Source of the DNA: Microbacterium sp. NC79
Lineage (GTDB): Bacteria; Actinomycetota; Actinomycetes; Actinomycetales; Microbacteriaceae
DNA: 64,000 nt
NCBI RefSeq assembly: GCF_019061125.1
Contig: NZ_JAHQYI010000002.1
Coordinates: 401,369-465,368, forward strand
Reading direction: 5' to 3'
Positions within the stretch are counted from its first letter, which is position 1, and every line of letters starts with the position of its first letter. Positions 1-8,174 of the stretch are shown one piece after another. Made by a program: the position numbers and the translations under genes. Below the pieces are notes generated by a model, which was not told the origin of the DNA, made no database searches, and saw only the letters and a list, made by a program, of their open reading frames with translations.

Positions 1-475
1 GCAGGTCGCGGGCACCGCCGCCAACCTGCACAAGGCGCGGGTCTTGCTCGTTAGCGAGAGCGAGGATTTCATCCTTGTTCTCCAGGATGCGCGCCGACGC
101 ACCAGCGGGGTCTGCGACATCCAGTAGCTGCACCTGTGCCTGCATCAATGGTTCCGTCGACGTGGTGACGATGCCACCGAAACGACGCGACATGCGGGCG
201 ATGTTGGAGGCGGCGGCGACGACCGAGGGCTCTTCCGTGGCCATCGGAACCAAAACGTCTTTGCCGTTGATCGTGATGTTCGTCGCGATGCCGACCGGGA
301 TCTCGATCTTGCCGATCACGTTTTCGATCATGCGATCGGCCTGTTCAAACGACAGGCCTTCGCCAGCGAGCGGGGCGAGTGCGTCGGCGTCGAGACCGAC
401 GGCCTCAATGACGGCGTTACGACGCTCGGTGACGGAGAGGTTGCGGAGACCGCTGAGGCGGGATGACTGAGCCAC
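1..475 (-). CDS. mvaA: Class II (degradative-type) hydroxymethylglutaryl-CoA reductase, N-terminal part
   Basis: This is the N-terminal ~158 codons of a gene that runs off the left edge of the window. The translated protein carries the class II HMG-CoA reductase N-terminal signatures: an SRLSGLRNL start, MIENVIG around residue 50, and the block VLVPMATEEPSVVAAAS. I chose the GTG at 475 because a good AAGGAAG ribosome site lies 7-13 bases upstream and no ATG fits. The enzyme interconverts HMG-CoA and mevalonate. Class II enzymes work either in mevalonate catabolism or in the mevalonate pathway, and the sequence alone does not say which. The divergently unrelated PucR-type regulator just upstream on the same strand is compatible with a catabolic, inducible role (inference). 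Confidence 0.85.
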   Translation of the reverse strand, partial: MAQSSRLSGLRNLSVTERRNAVIEAVGLDADALAPLAGEGLSFEQADRMIENVIGKIEIPVGIATNITINGKDVLVPMATEEPSVVAAASNIARMSRRFGGIVTTSTEPLMQAQVQLLDVADPAGASARILENKDEILALANEQDPRLVQVGGGARDL

Positions 476-490
476 GAGAACTTCCTTTTC

Positions 491-509
491 TGTGGCAAAA
501 ATCGCCACA
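491..509. promoter_or_regulatory. Inverted repeat upstream of the HMG-CoA reductase gene, possible operator
   Basis: A perfect inverted repeat TGTGGC-N7-GCCACA lies immediately upstream of the ribosome site of the reductase gene, with a related TGGCCA at 555-560. Its place in the 100-base gap between the PucR-type regulator gene and the reductase gene suggests an operator. No binding data can be inferred beyond position. Confidence 0.35.
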
Positions 510-575
510 ATTGCCAATCCCACCACCAGGCCTCACTCAGGCATACGTCCAGAGTGGCCACTATTTGTGGGTTGA

Positions 576-2402
576 CTATGGCTGATTGACTGCGCGACGT
601 GCACGTTCTATGCGCACCGCAAGCTCGAGACGGAACCGTGCCTCGGGCGCGTCGAGGTCGTCGCCGAGGAGGGTTTTCAGGCGCGCGACCCGCTGTTTAA
701 TCGTGTTCAGGTGCGCGTGCTGCGAGCGTGCGACAGCGCTCAGCGACCAGCGCTCGTCGAAGAGGGCGGCGAGGGTGTCAAACAGTTGCGCGTCGCGCCG
801 TTCATCCCACTCCAGCACCGGCTGGAGGGTCTGCTCAACAAACGCGGCGAGGCGCGTCGCATCACCATCAAACAGCAGCGCGTATGGTGCCAACAGTGCC
901 GCATCCATGGTTCCGGTCACAATTCCCAAACCCCGCGCAAGCTGCGCGGCCCGCCACAGCGAACGCGCGCCCGCTGCGGCACTTTCGAGGTTGTTGGCGT
1001 CGGTTGCGACGATGAGAGTGACGTCGGATCCGCCCTCGGTGCGGAGCAGATCAGCGACAGCGTCTGGGGATCGGTCACCGGCACTGACGAGCGCCGTCAC
1101 GCCGCCTGGCGCGGGAGCAGCAAGCCAATCGGAACGGTGGTGCAAGCGCCCGAGGATGCGCCGGCGCTCGTCGCCGCGGCATGGAATCGCAGCGACAACC
1201 CAGGGCGCATCGACCGCGAAGCCGCGGGCGGCCGCGCGACGTACCGCGCCGGGGCGGGTGGTGCGTGACTCGATGAGCTCGACCGCAAGTTCGCCGCGCA
1301 CGCGGTCTTCGGCCTCCAGCATGGCGTTGCGGCGCAACAGGGTGAGGGCCGCGGCGATTGCTGACCGCTCGACCGTACGCTGTTCCATTTCGGTGACGGG
1401 TTTGTCGCTTCGGGCAACCAACAGGGCCCCAGGGCGAGCGGGGGCGGCGATGACAGGTGCGACGAGTTCGTACTCCCCCGATTCGATGATCGCGCTGCGC
1501 CCCGATTCGGCACCGAGCGCGATTGCCGCTCGCACTTCCGGGTCGAGCGACGGAACCGTGGGGCCGCCGGAAATTACGGCGCCCTGCTCATCGACGAACG
1601 TGACGGCGCGGCCGAGCGCGTCGGCGAGCACCCCAACGACCTCATCGGCACCATGCCCGTAGGCAACGAGCCGGGTGAGTTCCACGTGCACAGACGCCGC
1701 CCACTCCACCTGGTGCTGACGCTCAGCCGCGATCGCGGTCGCGTCATTGGCCTCTTTGAGAAGCTGCGCCTGATGCAGCACGAGGGCGGCCTGGCTGGCA
1801 AACGCGGCGAGTAGCGAGATCTCTTCAGGCCGGAACGCATGCGGCTCACGACTCGCGGCAAAGAGCACGCCGAGCACTCTTCCGTTCACGACAAGCGGGG
1901 CGCCAAGCAACGAACGGAGCTGCTCCTCACGCACGATCTCGTCAATCACGTCATCGTGCGGCACGGTCTCCAGCTCGAGATAGTCCTCGACCCACTGTGG
2001 ATGCTGCGTGCGCACCGCGAGGCTCGCCAGCCCCACCCCGGCCGGAACGACCATCTCCAAGAATCGCGGCGACGTGGTTCCGGTCGCCGCACGCACATAC
2101 AGCTCGTCCTGCTCGGGCGAATAGACACTGAGGTAGGCAACGTCGACCTCGATGAGGTCATGTGCGCGATCGACGATGCGCTGGAGTAGAAGCTCGGCGT
2201 CGGCGATGGCGAGCAGGTCTCGAAGCGACGACGTCAGGGCGCGCAGCTCGGCGCTGCGGGCTCGGAGCCCGGTGACGCGGCGACCGAGTTCGATGAGTTC
2301 GTCTGCCGCTTCGGCATCGGCGGGCAGAGCCGCGCGAATGGCGGCGTCATCGAGCGGGGTGCCCTCCGCCAGCACACGCAAAACACCGGCCAAATCAGTC
2401 AT
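576..2402 (-). CDS. GAF-domain transcriptional regulator of the PucR/CdaR type
   Basis: This 608-residue protein has an N-terminal GAF-like sensory domain (about residues 60-210, including a VAYLSVYSPEQDELYVRAA stretch), a long middle region, and a C-terminal PucR-type helix-turn-helix with the characteristic HLNTIKQRVARLKTLLGDDL motif followed by a LELAVRIERA helix. Proteins of this architecture activate or repress nearby catabolic genes in response to small ligands. I set the start at the ATG giving MTDLAGVLRVL; longer upstream reading is open but has no plausible ribosome site. The gene lies directly upstream of, and on the same strand as, the HMG-CoA reductase gene, so it is the likely local regulator (inference). 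Confidence 0.8.
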   Translation of the reverse strand: MTDLAGVLRVLAEGTPLDDAAIRAALPADAEAADELIELGRRVTGLRARSAELRALTSSLRDLLAIADAELLLQRIVDRAHDLIEVDVAYLSVYSPEQDELYVRAATGTTSPRFLEMVVPAGVGLASLAVRTQHPQWVEDYLELETVPHDDVIDEIVREEQLRSLLGAPLVVNGRVLGVLFAASREPHAFRPEEISLLAAFASQAALVLHQAQLLKEANDATAIAAERQHQVEWAASVHVELTRLVAYGHGADEVVGVLADALGRAVTFVDEQGAVISGGPTVPSLDPEVRAAIALGAESGRSAIIESGEYELVAPVIAAPARPGALLVARSDKPVTEMEQRTVERSAIAAALTLLRRNAMLEAEDRVRGELAVELIESRTTRPGAVRRAAARGFAVDAPWVVAAIPCRGDERRRILGRLHHRSDWLAAPAPGGVTALVSAGDRSPDAVADLLRTEGGSDVTLIVATDANNLESAAAGARSLWRAAQLARGLGIVTGTMDAALLAPYALLFDGDATRLAAFVEQTLQPVLEWDERRDAQLFDTLAALFDERWSLSAVARSQHAHLNTIKQRVARLKTLLGDDLDAPEARFRLELAVRIERARRAVNQP

Positions 2403-2584
2403 GGGTCTATTGTCTCGCGCCCGCGACGGGCGGCGGTCACCGTCGGTGCGAAATCGGTCACCGCGACTGCAAGCTCGGTAGCCCCTTTTGCGATCGCGAA
2501 GTGGCCCGGACAAAACCTCTCGGCTCGAGACGAGGTGCCGAGGCACCACGCTTCGTGTCGCGGCTCTGATCGGACGACCGGGGC

Positions 2585-2590
2585 TAGCCT
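2585..2590 (+). promoter_or_regulatory. -10 box TAGCCT, leaderless-type
   Basis: TAGCCT ends six bases before the ATG of the following MFS gene, so transcription would start at or near the start codon. Confidence 0.5.
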
Positions 2591-2596
2591 GAATCT

Positions 2597-3826
2597 ATGA
2601 GCGAGGCGTGGGACGGGCATGACCGTGGCTCGCGCGGCTATCGTCTGCTCATCTTGGCGCTATTTGCCGCGGGAGTCGCGACGTTTTCGCAGCTGTACTC
2701 GGTGCAGGGTGTTCTCCCCGAGCTCGCCGCCGATCAGGAGGTGAGCGAAGCCACCGCCGCCCTCGCCGTCTCGTCGGCGACGTTGGGCCTGGCCGTCGCT
2801 GTCATCCCGTGGTCACGCATGGCCGACCGGCGGGGTCGGCGCTACACAATGCGGGTTGCCATCACCGCGGCCGTGGTTCTCGGCCTCATCGTTCCGTTCT
2901 CCCCCACGTTTGAAGCTTTGCTCGCGCTGAGGTTCATCGAGGGTGCGGCTCTCGGCGGTATCCCCGCCATCGCTCTCGCCTACCTCGCAGAAGAGATCTC
3001 ACCCCGCGCTGCAGCCATTGCCAGCGGCACATACATCTCCGGCACCTCCCTGGGCGGCCTCGCTGGCCGCATCATTTCAGGCCCACTGAGTGAGGTTGCC
3101 ACGTGGCGAGTGGGCACACTCGTGGTCTCGATCATCGCCGCCGTCGCCGGCGTCATGTTCTTTCTCCTTGCCCCGGCACCGCGCGGATTCGAGCCCGTCC
3201 TCCGTGGTTCCGCCCGCGACATTCCGCTCGGGCGCAAAATCATGACATGCCTGCGCGATTCGCGATTGGTCGCACTTTTCGCACAGGGCGGCCTCTTGAT
3301 GGGTAGCTTCGTCGCGGTGTACAACTACCTCGGGTTTCGACTGCAGGCGCCACCGTTTCTCATCCCGGCGACGATTTCGTCTTTCCTGTTTCTTGCGTAC
3401 CTCTCGGGCACGTGGTCATCGGCGCAGTCCGGCCGCTTGGCTGCACGCGTCGGGCGTTACCGCGTGCTGATCGGCGCATCGGGGCTCATGATAGTGGGCC
3501 TGGCCATCACGATCGCCGACTCGATCATCGCGGTGATCGCTGGCCTCCTCATCTTCACCGCAGGATTTTTCGCGGCCCATGCCATCGCCTCGGGATGGAT
3601 TCCGGCGATTGCCCACACCGGCCGGGCGCAGGCCTCCAGCCTCTACAACCTCGCGTACTACGGCGGCTCGAGCTTGTTCGGCTGGGCTGTCGGCCTGGCA
3701 TTCCAGCCGTGGGGCTGGCTCGGCGTCGCCGCCACCGTCGGCGCACTCATTCTGCTCGCGATGCTCATCGCCGCCTTCGGACTCGGCCGCGATGCCACCG
3801 GCCGCGCCGCCCGCACCGCTCTCTGA
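2597..3826 (+). CDS. MFS transporter
   Basis: A 409-residue integral membrane protein with about twelve hydrophobic segments. The MFS loop signature between helices 2 and 3 is present as MADRRGRRYTMR near residue 75, and the second half starts after a basic loop at about residue 205. This resembles the YnfM/arabinose-efflux-like branch of the family. The substrate cannot be told from the sequence. There is no ribosome site in front of the ATG; instead a -10-like box sits six bases upstream. The gene stands alone between the divergent PucR-type gene and the YtrA-type operon. Confidence 0.8.
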   Translation: MSEAWDGHDRGSRGYRLLILALFAAGVATFSQLYSVQGVLPELAADQEVSEATAALAVSSATLGLAVAVIPWSRMADRRGRRYTMRVAITAAVVLGLIVPFSPTFEALLALRFIEGAALGGIPAIALAYLAEEISPRAAAIASGTYISGTSLGGLAGRIISGPLSEVATWRVGTLVVSIIAAVAGVMFFLLAPAPRGFEPVLRGSARDIPLGRKIMTCLRDSRLVALFAQGGLLMGSFVAVYNYLGFRLQAPPFLIPATISSFLFLAYLSGTWSSAQSGRLAARVGRYRVLIGASGLMIVGLAITIADSIIAVIAGLLIFTAGFFAAHAIASGWIPAIAHTGRAQASSLYNLAYYGGSSLFGWAVGLAFQPWGWLGVAATVGALILLAMLIAAFGLGRDATGRAARTAL

Positions 3827-3905
3827 CGCGCGATCAGGAAAGGTGCCCGGTTCGCGACTGCGAAAACAAGTTGCCGAAACCCCTTGCGGATTCGTCCGGT
3901 TATAT

Positions 3906-3929
3906 GGTTAGTTAGTCGAGTAACTAACC
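3906..3929. promoter_or_regulatory. Palindromic operator in front of the YtrA-type operon
   Basis: A perfect inverted repeat GGTTAGTTA-N6-TAACTAACC ends nine bases before the ribosome site of the GntR-family gene. Small YtrA-type repressors bind such long palindromes in their own promoter, so this is very likely the autoregulatory operator. Confidence 0.7.
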
Positions 3930-3947
3930 AACCAAGTGGAGGTGATC

Positions 3948-4322
3948 GTGATCGAAGAAGGTAAGCCACTGTTTCTTCAGATCGCGGAGCAGGTCGAAGA
4001 CTCGATCGTCGATGGCTCACTCGCTGAAGAAGCACAAGCCCCCTCCACGAACGAACTCGCCGCGTTCTATCGCATCAACCCGGCGACCGCAGCGAAGGGA
4101 GTGAACATGCTCGTTGACAAGGGAGTCCTGTACAAGCGCCGAGGCATCGGCATGTTCGTCGCCTCCGGAGCGCGAGAGCAACTCCTCACCGAACGCCGAG
4201 GCATCTTCGCAGACCGCTTCGTCGATCCACTCCTGGTTGAAGCCCGCAAGCTCGGGCTCACCGCAGAAGACTTGGCCGCTCTCATTCGAGACCGTGCCGC
4301 ACAGACAGAAGGGGAAAACTGA
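3948..4322 (+). CDS. GntR-family transcriptional regulator, YtrA subfamily
   Basis: A 124-residue protein made almost entirely of a winged helix-turn-helix (PLFLQIAEQVEDSIVDG ... NPATAAKGVNMLVDKGVLYKRRGIGMFV) with a short C-terminal helical dimerisation tail, which is the YtrA layout. I chose GTG 3948 because the strong GGAGG at 3938-3942 lies five bases upstream; the in-frame GTG at 3936 overlaps that site. YtrA-type repressors control ABC transporters in the same operon, often in response to cell-envelope stress or antibiotics. The gene overlaps the ABC ATPase gene by one base (TGATG), and a perfect palindrome lies in its promoter. Confidence 0.88.
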   Translation: MIEEGKPLFLQIAEQVEDSIVDGSLAEEAQAPSTNELAAFYRINPATAAKGVNMLVDKGVLYKRRGIGMFVASGAREQLLTERRGIFADRFVDPLLVEARKLGLTAEDLAALIRDRAAQTEGEN

Positions 4323-5215
4323 TGACAACCGTTGTCGAAGTCAAGAACCTCACCAAGCGATACCGCACCACCACCGCGGTAGAGAAGGTGAGTTTCACGC
4401 TGGAAAAGGACACCATTTACGGCCTGCTCGGACGCAACGGCGCAGGTAAGACCACGGTGATGTCCATCCTCACCGCGCAGAACTTCGCCACCTCTGGCGA
4501 GGTGCGCATTTTCGGTGAAGAACCGTACGAAAACGCGAAGGTCCTGAGTCGCATGTGCTTCGTGCGCGAGAGCCAGCGCTACCCCGACGGATGGCGTGCA
4601 CGCAACGCCCTTCAGGCCGCATCGCTCATATTCCCGAATTGGAATGAGGAGCTTGCGCAGCGTCTGATCGCCGACTTCCAACTCCCCCTTGACCGGGACA
4701 TCAAGAAGGTTTCGCGTGGTCAGCTGTCGGCGATCGGCGTCATCATCGGCATCGCATCACGCGCCGAGATCACGTTCTTCGACGAGCCGTACCTGGGGCT
4801 GGACGCCGTCGCGCGCCAGATCTTCTACGACCGACTGCTGGAGGATTACACAGAACACCCGCGCACCATCATCCTCTCTAGCCACCTGATCGACGAGGTC
4901 GCCAACCTCATCGAACGTGTGCTGGTGATCGATGCAGGCACGATCATCATGGATGAGTCCACCGATGACGTCCGCGACCGCGCCACCGCCATCGTCGGCG
5001 ATCGCACCGCCGTCGAAGCGTTCGCCGCTGGCCGCGAAGTGCTGCATCGGGAATCACTCGGTAACGTCACCAGCCTCACCGTGCTCGGTCACATCGCGCC
5101 GCATGAGCGCGCCCAGCTCGCAGCCACCGGCATTGAGCTCGCCCCCGTTTCTCTGCAACAACTCATTGTGCGCCTGACCCAGGCCGCAGCCGAGTCGAAG
5201 GAGGTCGCACGATGA
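4322..5215 (+). CDS. ABC transporter ATP-binding protein
   Basis: This 297-residue ATPase has a Walker A motif GRNGAGKTT near residue 40, a signature-like stretch KKVSRGQLSAIGV, and a Walker B region EITFFDEPYLGLD. The signature is divergent (SRGQ instead of SGGQ), as is seen in YtrB/BcrA-like exporters. It is expected to energise the membrane protein encoded next, with which it overlaps by four bases (ATGA). The operon of YtrA-type repressor, ATPase and permease suggests an exporter or detoxifier responding to envelope stress; the substrate is unknown. Confidence 0.88.
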   Translation: MTTVVEVKNLTKRYRTTTAVEKVSFTLEKDTIYGLLGRNGAGKTTVMSILTAQNFATSGEVRIFGEEPYENAKVLSRMCFVRESQRYPDGWRARNALQAASLIFPNWNEELAQRLIADFQLPLDRDIKKVSRGQLSAIGVIIGIASRAEITFFDEPYLGLDAVARQIFYDRLLEDYTEHPRTIILSSHLIDEVANLIERVLVIDAGTIIMDESTDDVRDRATAIVGDRTAVEAFAAGREVLHRESLGNVTSLTVLGHIAPHERAQLAATGIELAPVSLQQLIVRLTQAAAESKEVAR

Positions 5216-5898
5216 GTCGCATCGGCACCGTCACCCGCATGCAGTTTGTGAACCGCTGGACATTCATCTGGATTCCGCTGATCATCCTCGGTGGCACGTT
5301 CATCATCACGCTGCTCATCCATTGGATGATTCCGACCGACGAGCCTAAGTTCGGCGGTGGCGCCCAGGCTCCGATGTGGTACATGCTGAGCGCGGGCGTC
5401 ATGGCCATGGCCGCAACGTTTCCGTTCTCGCAGGCCATGAGCATCACGCGTCGCGAGTTTTACATCGGAACCATGACGGCTGGCGCAATCACCTCCGGCA
5501 TCATGGCTGTCGTGTTCGTCATCGGCGGGCTGCTTGAAGACGCCACCAACGGGTGGAGCTTCAATAGCTACTTCTTCCGTCTGGATTGGCTGTGGCACGC
5601 CGGCCCCGTGATTGCCGGGATCTTCTACTTCGCCCTCACGATGTTGTTGTTTTCGATGGGCCTCTTCTTCGCAACGGTGTACCGCCGCTGGGGAGCACCC
5701 GCATTGACGGTCGGGCTCGTCGGTCTTGGTCTCGTGCTTGTGGGCGTGGTGTTCTTGATCACGAAGTTTGAACTCTGGGGAAGCGTCGCCGGGTTCTTCA
5801 TGAGCGCGGGAGTCACCGGCCTCACCTTCATGCTGCTGGGTCTCACCGTCGTGTTTGCAACGGCGGCCTACCTGCCGCTACGACGCGCAACTCCGTAG
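5212..5898 (+). CDS. ABC transporter membrane protein
   Basis: A 228-residue hydrophobic protein with about six predicted membrane helices (for example WTFIWIPLIILGGTFIITLLI at the N-terminus and the glycine-rich LTVGLVGLGLVLVGVVFLI segment). It follows the ATPase gene with a four-base overlap and ends just before a strong terminator, so it is the last gene of a three-gene operon. It is taken as the permease partner from context and topology; no conserved catalytic motif is expected. Confidence 0.75.
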   Translation: MSRIGTVTRMQFVNRWTFIWIPLIILGGTFIITLLIHWMIPTDEPKFGGGAQAPMWYMLSAGVMAMAATFPFSQAMSITRREFYIGTMTAGAITSGIMAVVFVIGGLLEDATNGWSFNSYFFRLDWLWHAGPVIAGIFYFALTMLLFSMGLFFATVYRRWGAPALTVGLVGLGLVLVGVVFLITKFELWGSVAGFFMSAGVTGLTFMLLGLTVVFATAAYLPLRRATP

Positions 5899-5906
5899 CA
5901 CCTGCA

Positions 5907-5943
5907 GAAGCCCTCGGAACCATCTCCAGGTTCCGAGGGCTTC
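5907..5943 (+). terminator. Hairpin terminator after the YtrA-type operon
   Basis: Perfect 15-base arms (GAAGCCCTCGGAACC and its complement) flank a seven-base loop nine bases after the stop codon. There is only a weak T-run. Each arm contains one copy of the over-represented GGAACC/GGTTCC word. Confidence 0.75.
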
Positions 5944-5998
5944 TCGCGTGAATGCGGAACCTTTCATCTCGCGGGGCGAGGATGCGGGGCGGGGCGAC

Positions 5999-6004
5999 TA
6001 GCCT
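5999..6004 (+). promoter_or_regulatory. -10 box TAGCCT of the two-component operon
   Basis: TAGCCT lies 18 bases upstream of the histidine kinase start, which leaves a short leader containing the ribosome site GGAG. Confidence 0.4.
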
Positions 6005-6022
6005 GGAAGCAGAGCGGAGATC

Positions 6023-7279
6023 ATGAGCAATACGGCAGAACGAACGTCGCGGTGGCGGGTGCTTCCGGGGCGCGCGAACATCGTGCTGTGGGTAGCGGTC
6101 GGTGCATTCTCCGTCGCGCTTCTCGCGGTTTCTGCCCCTCTTGGCGTCACCGTTTATGACGTGCCTGTCGTCACGGCACTGCTGTTCTCGCTGGTTCTCG
6201 CCGGCGCGGTTCCGCTTGCCCTGCTGTTACCGTGGGGCGGCGTTGCCGCCGCTCTTGTGAGTGCCACCGCACTGACAAGCGGAGCGGCATTCACCATCGA
6301 GGCGCCATGGCCGGTATCGGTCACCACAACCATCGCCGTCTCCCTGATCTGGCTCCTGGTCGGATGGCGGACGCGCTGGTTTGTCGTCACGATTGGCTGG
6401 TTTGGTGCTGTCTTGCTGGTCATCGTCTCGACGGCGGAGGCGCTCAGCGCGAATGCGCCAAGCGGCGCGATCATCGCAGACCTTGTCGTATTCGCTGCCT
6501 CATCGCTCGTGATGGCGCTGGCAGGCATCATCCTGCGCAATTGGGAGATTGTGGGCGCCCAACTCGTCGCCGAGCGCGCACTTTCGGCAGCTGAAATCGC
6601 CCAGCGCGAGGCCGCAGAAGAAAAAGCCCGCATCGCTCGCGAACTGCACGATGTCGTCGCACACGGCATGTCGGCAATCCAGGTTCGCGCCGCAAGTGCG
6701 CGCTACCGCCTCTCCAACCTGCCACCAGACGCGATCGCCGAGTTCGACGACATCGCCGCCACCGCGCGCGCCTCAATGGCAGACATGCGCTCCATCCTGG
6801 GCGTGCTGCGTGATGAAAGTTCCGGGGCGGCCTCGAACCCACAGCCCACGCTTGCCGATCTGTCTTCCCTCGTTGATCGCGCCCGCGACCTCGCAACCAT
6901 CACGGTTACAGGCGAATGGAACCTCGCGACCGCAGAGCGCACGGACCCGCTCCTGGGCCTCACCGTGTATCGCGCAGTGCAGGAGGCCCTCAGCAACGCT
7001 GCTCGGCACGCGCCAGGCGCACCCATCACCATCACGTGGGATGAGTCCAGCACGAACCGCGCCTTCACCGTCGCCAATGCCGCCTCAACGCGGGTCATCG
7101 ATGGTTCCCGCGCCCCAGAGCACAATCAGTCGACACTCCGTGGCGGACAGGGTCTGCGCGGCATGCGCGAGCGCCTGCAGGTGCTGAACGGAACCGTTCA
7201 GACCGACACGCTGACGGACGGCGGCTTCGCGGTGCGGGTAACGATTCCGCGCGACACCACCAGGGGAGTATCGCTATGA
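6023..7279 (+). CDS. Sensor histidine kinase, NarL-partner (HisKA_3) type
   Basis: This 418-residue kinase has five or six N-terminal membrane helices (residues ~20-172), a short coiled linker, the phosphoacceptor box ARELHDVVAHGM with His209, and a C-terminal ATPase domain with an N-box (QEALSNAARHAPG) and G-box (GGQGLRGMRERL). The absence of a large extracellular loop suggests that it senses a signal in or at the membrane. A GGAG ribosome site precedes the ATG by four bases. It overlaps the response regulator gene by four bases, so the two form one two-component system. The signal and regulon are unknown. Confidence 0.9.
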   Translation: MSNTAERTSRWRVLPGRANIVLWVAVGAFSVALLAVSAPLGVTVYDVPVVTALLFSLVLAGAVPLALLLPWGGVAAALVSATALTSGAAFTIEAPWPVSVTTTIAVSLIWLLVGWRTRWFVVTIGWFGAVLLVIVSTAEALSANAPSGAIIADLVVFAASSLVMALAGIILRNWEIVGAQLVAERALSAAEIAQREAAEEKARIARELHDVVAHGMSAIQVRAASARYRLSNLPPDAIAEFDDIAATARASMADMRSILGVLRDESSGAASNPQPTLADLSSLVDRARDLATITVTGEWNLATAERTDPLLGLTVYRAVQEALSNAARHAPGAPITITWDESSTNRAFTVANAASTRVIDGSRAPEHNQSTLRGGQGLRGMRERLQVLNGTVQTDTLTDGGFAVRVTIPRDTTRGVSL

Positions 7280-7947
7280 CCACCGTGTTAATCGTTGATG
7301 ACCAGGCAATGGTGCGCGCAGGTTTCGCCGCGATTTTGGGCTCACACGACGGCATCACGATCGTCGGTGAAGCGGGCGATGGCGCCGAAGGCGTTGCACG
7401 CGCGCGCGAGCTGCGTCCCGATGTCGTGCTGATGGATGTGCGCATGCCCAATCTCAACGGCATCGATGCGACCGCACAGATTCTGGCAGCAGCCGAACGC
7501 GATAATCGCCCCGCCCCCGCAGTCCTCATCCTCACGACCTTCGATGCCGATGAGTATGTGCACGATGCCCTGAACGCGGGAGCGAGCGGCTTTCTCCTGA
7601 AAGATGCGCTCCCGGAAGAGCTGGTCAATGCCGTCCGCGTGGTCGCCGCCGGTGACGCTCTCCTCGCCCCGCGGATCACGAAGCGCCTGCTCGAGAAGTT
7701 CGCGTCCACCCGCCCGGCGACCAACCGGCATGCGCTCCGGCTCAACGATCTCACCGAACGCGAGCACGAAATTCTCGTGCTCATCGGCCGCGGCCTGTCG
7801 AACCGGGAGATCGCGGAGTCGCTCTTTCTTGCCGAGCAGACCGTGAAGAGCCACGTCAGCCGCATCTTCACCAAGTTGGATCTGCGCGATCGGGTCAACG
7901 CCGTCATCCTCGCGTATGACGCTGGCCTCGTCGAGCGCTCCAGCTAA
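7276..7947 (+). CDS. NarL/FixJ-family response regulator
   Basis: A 223-residue regulator with an N-terminal receiver domain (acidic pair DD at residues 8-9, phosphoacceptor Asp54 in VVLMDVRMP, and the switch lysine in FLLKDALP) and a C-terminal LuxR-type helix-turn-helix (LTEREHEILVLIGRGLSNREIAESL ... TVKSHVSRIFTKL). It is the cognate partner of the kinase encoded immediately upstream with an ATGA overlap. In Actinobacteria such pairs often control nearby ABC exporters, but no direct link can be shown here. Confidence 0.92.
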   Translation: MTTVLIVDDQAMVRAGFAAILGSHDGITIVGEAGDGAEGVARARELRPDVVLMDVRMPNLNGIDATAQILAAAERDNRPAPAVLILTTFDADEYVHDALNAGASGFLLKDALPEELVNAVRVVAAGDALLAPRITKRLLEKFASTRPATNRHALRLNDLTEREHEILVLIGRGLSNREIAESLFLAEQTVKSHVSRIFTKLDLRDRVNAVILAYDAGLVERSS

Positions 7948-8174
7948 CACCGTCGCCTCATGCGCCCGCCGGTTATCGAGCGAGCGCAGTGCGTCGAAAC
8001 GCGCCTCTGCCGATGAATTGCATCACGTCACCACGTGTCGACTCGATCACTGCGCGTCCTCGCTGAACGACCGACGGGCCCACCCGGTGGTTCCGTCACC
8101 CCCTACTGCGGTACTAGTGAGGTCAACCCCGCAGGGTGATGCCCTGGCACACACTTGTCGCCCACCGTAGGGGT

